From assembly GCA_947448105.1 (NCBI GenBank), contig CANFNE010000126.1:1-7301 (forward strand): a DNA stretch of 7,301 nucleotides. The letters are read 5' to 3'. Of this stretch, positions 5,632 to 7,301 are shown one piece after another. Within the stretch, counting starts at the first letter, position 1, and each line of letters starts with the position of its first letter. The notes beneath the pieces are model-generated. The model was given only the letters and a program-made list of their open reading frames with translations. It was not told the origin of the DNA and did not search any database. The translations under genes were made by a program, and so were the position numbers. This stretch comes from Burkholderiales bacterium (GTDB taxonomy: Bacteria > Pseudomonadota > Gammaproteobacteria > Burkholderiales > Burkholderiaceae_C).

Positions 5632-5637
5632 AAGGAG
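5632..5637 (+). promoter_or_regulatory. Shine-Dalgarno site deciding the corA start
   Basis: AAGGAG lies seven bases before ATG 5645 and one base before the alternative TTG 5639, so it selects the ATG. Confidence 0.85.
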
Positions 5638-5644
5638 CTTGTCG

Positions 5645-6739
5645 ATGCGAATTTTTGCCATTCAGGGCGACACCGTGCAGGAAAGCAGTTCACTGCAAAG
5701 CCTGCAAGACCGCGGCCTGCCGCCCCATGGCTTTGTCTGGATCGCCTGCGAACGCAGCGAATTTGAGACCCAGTTAGCGCCACTGCAATCCTCTTTGCAA
5801 GCCCTGTGCGGCCTGCAACTGCTGGACCTGCATGTCAGCGATCTGCTCAATGCGCAACTGCCTTCGCACTACGACTACACCTCTGAATACGACCTGCTGG
5901 TGTTTCGCCGTCTGGCGGCCGGTGCCGGGGCTGACACCGCAAATGCACACCATGCCAAGCGCAGCGGGCCACCCATCCTGCGGCATATCGACACCAGCCC
6001 GGTCGGCTTTGCCGTGATGGATCGGGTGCTGCTGACCGTTCACCCCGCCGACTGCGCGGTGCGCGATGGCTATGCGGCCAAGCTGCTGCAAAACGCCAGC
6101 GCTAAGTCGCACGCAGCGGGTGCCCATGCGCCCACCGGTCCGGCCGACCTGATGCTGCGCGTGGTCAACCACATGGTGGACGGCTACCTGGCCTTGCGCC
6201 GCGAACTCACGCGCCAGCTCGACCACTGGCAGGCGCAGCTGCTCAACCCCAAGACCCGCTTTAACAACTGGGCGTCCCTGCTGGACGCGCGCCTGGTGCT
6301 GCACCAGCTCGATGAAGTCTGCGAAGACCAGCGCGCCAGCATCCAGGACTGGATCGAGGCCCTCAAAACCTGGCCCGACCCGCAAGGCGACGCCGCCTTG
6401 CGCGAGCGCGAGCTGCTGCAGGTGCGCAGCCGCGACGTGCTGGAGCACATAGAGCGGGTGGTGCGCCACGTACGCCGCCTGGAACAAAACGCGGAAACAG
6501 CGGTGCAAATGCACTTCAGCGCGCAAAGCCACCGCACCAACGACATCATGCGCACCCTCACGGCACTCACCGCTGTGTTCTTGCCGCTGAACCTGCTGGC
6601 CGGTATTTTTGGTATGAATTTCGAGTTCATGCCGGTGCTGCACCTGGCCTACGGGTTCTGGTGGGCCATGGGCAGCATGGCGCTGATCGCTGCTGTGCTG
6701 ATGGGCTTTTTTTGGCGCAAACACTACCTCCACCTCTAG
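5645..6739 (+). CDS. corA: CorA-family magnesium/cobalt transport protein
   Basis: CorA proteins are pentameric inner-membrane channels for Mg2+ and Co2+; some relatives move Zn2+ or Ni2+. The signature GMN motif is residues 323-325 (AGIFGMNFEFMP) at the end of the first membrane helix (about 304-322). A second helix follows (about 333-356), then a basic tail WRKHYLHL. Residues 1-300 form the soluble domain, with a long helical stretch (about 165-300) rich in Glu, Arg and Leu, as in the CorA stalk. The length of 364 aa is somewhat above the ~320 aa of many CorAs; the loop at about 92-110 and an Ala/His-rich part at about 150-165 account for some of this. The ATG at 5645 has an excellent AAGGAG (5632-5637) seven bases before it; the in-frame TTG at 5639 is too close to that SD. 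It follows hemB closely and may be co-transcribed. Ion preference cannot be read from the sequence. Confidence 0.93.
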   Translation: MRIFAIQGDTVQESSSLQSLQDRGLPPHGFVWIACERSEFETQLAPLQSSLQALCGLQLLDLHVSDLLNAQLPSHYDYTSEYDLLVFRRLAAGAGADTANAHHAKRSGPPILRHIDTSPVGFAVMDRVLLTVHPADCAVRDGYAAKLLQNASAKSHAAGAHAPTGPADLMLRVVNHMVDGYLALRRELTRQLDHWQAQLLNPKTRFNNWASLLDARLVLHQLDEVCEDQRASIQDWIEALKTWPDPQGDAALRERELLQVRSRDVLEHIERVVRHVRRLEQNAETAVQMHFSAQSHRTNDIMRTLTALTAVFLPLNLLAGIFGMNFEFMPVLHLAYGFWWAMGSMALIAAVLMGFFWRKHYLHL

Positions 6740-6804
6740 GGTGCGCGCGCAGGCGCTGAGGTACCATGCCCAGCCCAGGGCCGCTGGCCCGATTTGGAAG
6801 CTCC

Positions 6805-7301
6805 ATGGACCTCAAACCACTGGTAACGCTGCTGGCCATCGTCAACCCCTTGGCCATCGTGCCGTTTTTCATCCACTACACCCAGAATTTCTCGGCAGCG
6901 CAGCGGCGCAACACCATCCAGGTCTCGTCCTTCAGCGCCTTTGTGGTGATTGCCGTGAGCGCCCTGGCGGGGCTGCAAATTTTGGAGTTTTTTGGGATTT
7001 CGCTGGCCAGCTTTCAGGTCGGCGGCGGCATGCTGCTTTTGACAAGCGCGCTCAATATGCTCAACGCCCAACCGGCCGAGGCCAAGACCAGTTCCCACGA
7101 ACTGCAAGACGGCGTGGAAAAAGCCGCCATGGGCGCCAGCATCGCGGTGGTGCCGCTGACCATTCCGCTGCTCACCGGCCCGGCCACCATGTCCACCGTG
7201 GTGATTTACGCCGACAAGGCCAAAACCGTGCTGCAAATGGGCACGCTGGTGGGCTACGGCGTGGTGGTGGCGCTGGCCACGGCCCTGTGTTTTTCGCTGG
7301 C
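6805..7301 (+). CDS. MarC-family integral membrane protein, N-terminal 165 residues (cut by window edge)
   Basis: MarC (UPF0056) proteins are inner-membrane proteins of unknown transport role. The old link to multiple antibiotic resistance in E. coli is no longer supported. Visible family blocks are the first helix LVTLLAIVNPLAIVPFFIHYT (6-26) with the conserved Asn-Pro, GISLASFQVGGGMLLLTSALNML (64-86), and AAMGASIAVVPLTIPLLTGPATMSTVVIYAD (107-137). About four membrane helices are present before the right edge cuts the gene; family members are about 200-220 aa, so about 40-50 residues are missing. I chose ATG 6805, preceded by GGAAG four bases upstream. An in-frame ATG at 6766 would add 13 residues (MPSPGPLARFGSS) that look like non-coding DNA. 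It lies 65 bases after corA on the same strand with no terminator visible between them. Confidence 0.92.
   Translation, partial: MDLKPLVTLLAIVNPLAIVPFFIHYTQNFSAAQRRNTIQVSSFSAFVVIAVSALAGLQILEFFGISLASFQVGGGMLLLTSALNMLNAQPAEAKTSSHELQDGVEKAAMGASIAVVPLTIPLLTGPATMSTVVIYADKAKTVLQMGTLVGYGVVVALATALCFSL

Noticed and set aside
5774..6733. Minus-strand open frame of 319 codons antisense to corA
   Set aside because: corA has a strong SD and the GMN motif; this frame is His/Gln/Val-rich shadow sequence.
6766..6804. Upstream in-frame ATG 6766 as the marC-family start
   Set aside because: The 13 extra residues are Pro/Gly/Ser-rich and unlike the family N-terminus; ATG 6805 has a GGAAG SD and begins the family pattern.

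Overview
The window looks like a GC-rich betaproteobacterial chromosome, probably order Burkholderiales and family Comamonadaceae (Rhodoferax/Polaromonas/Acidovorax-like). This rests on the beta-type S12 N-terminus, the cysteine-free Mg-type HemB and the general protein flavour. It is judged by eye, without a database search. The content is mostly core chromosome. I see no insertion sequence, phage gene, CRISPR array, tRNA or rRNA.

Left part, all on the minus strand. Reading leftwards from about 4.25 kb, the order is hemJ (protoporphyrinogen IX oxidase), a large VanZ-like membrane protein, a thioredoxin-fold [2Fe-2S] ferredoxin and a small alpha/beta hydrolase. The gaps are only 14, 9 and 6 bases, so these four genes form one probable operon. 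A long hairpin followed by a U-rich stretch (1575-1642) closes it. Next come a DacA/DacC-type D-alanyl-D-alanine carboxypeptidase and then rpsL, cut by the left edge. rpsL has its own extended -10 promoter, a structured leader and a perfect AGGAGG ribosome-binding site; it would open the usual str operon outside the window.

Right part, all on the plus strand: hemB (porphobilinogen synthase), corA (Mg2+/Co2+ channel) and a marC-family membrane protein cut by the right edge. Spacing suggests hemB-corA, and possibly marC, are read together.

The most interesting spot is the 337-base divergent space between hemJ and hemB (4250-4586), which separates two steps of the heme pathway. Its minus strand carries a compact RNA-like module of about 100 nt. 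It has a sigma70-like promoter, a GGACAC-UUCG-GUGUCC hairpin at the predicted 5' end, a second hairpin showing an anti-Shine-Dalgarno CCUCCC in its loop, and a GC hairpin followed by eight U. This fits an independent small RNA. Because it lies directly upstream of hemJ and no good hemJ promoter is visible after its terminator, it could instead be an attenuating leader of the hemJ operon. Its -35 element overlaps, on the other strand, the best -35 candidate for hemB.
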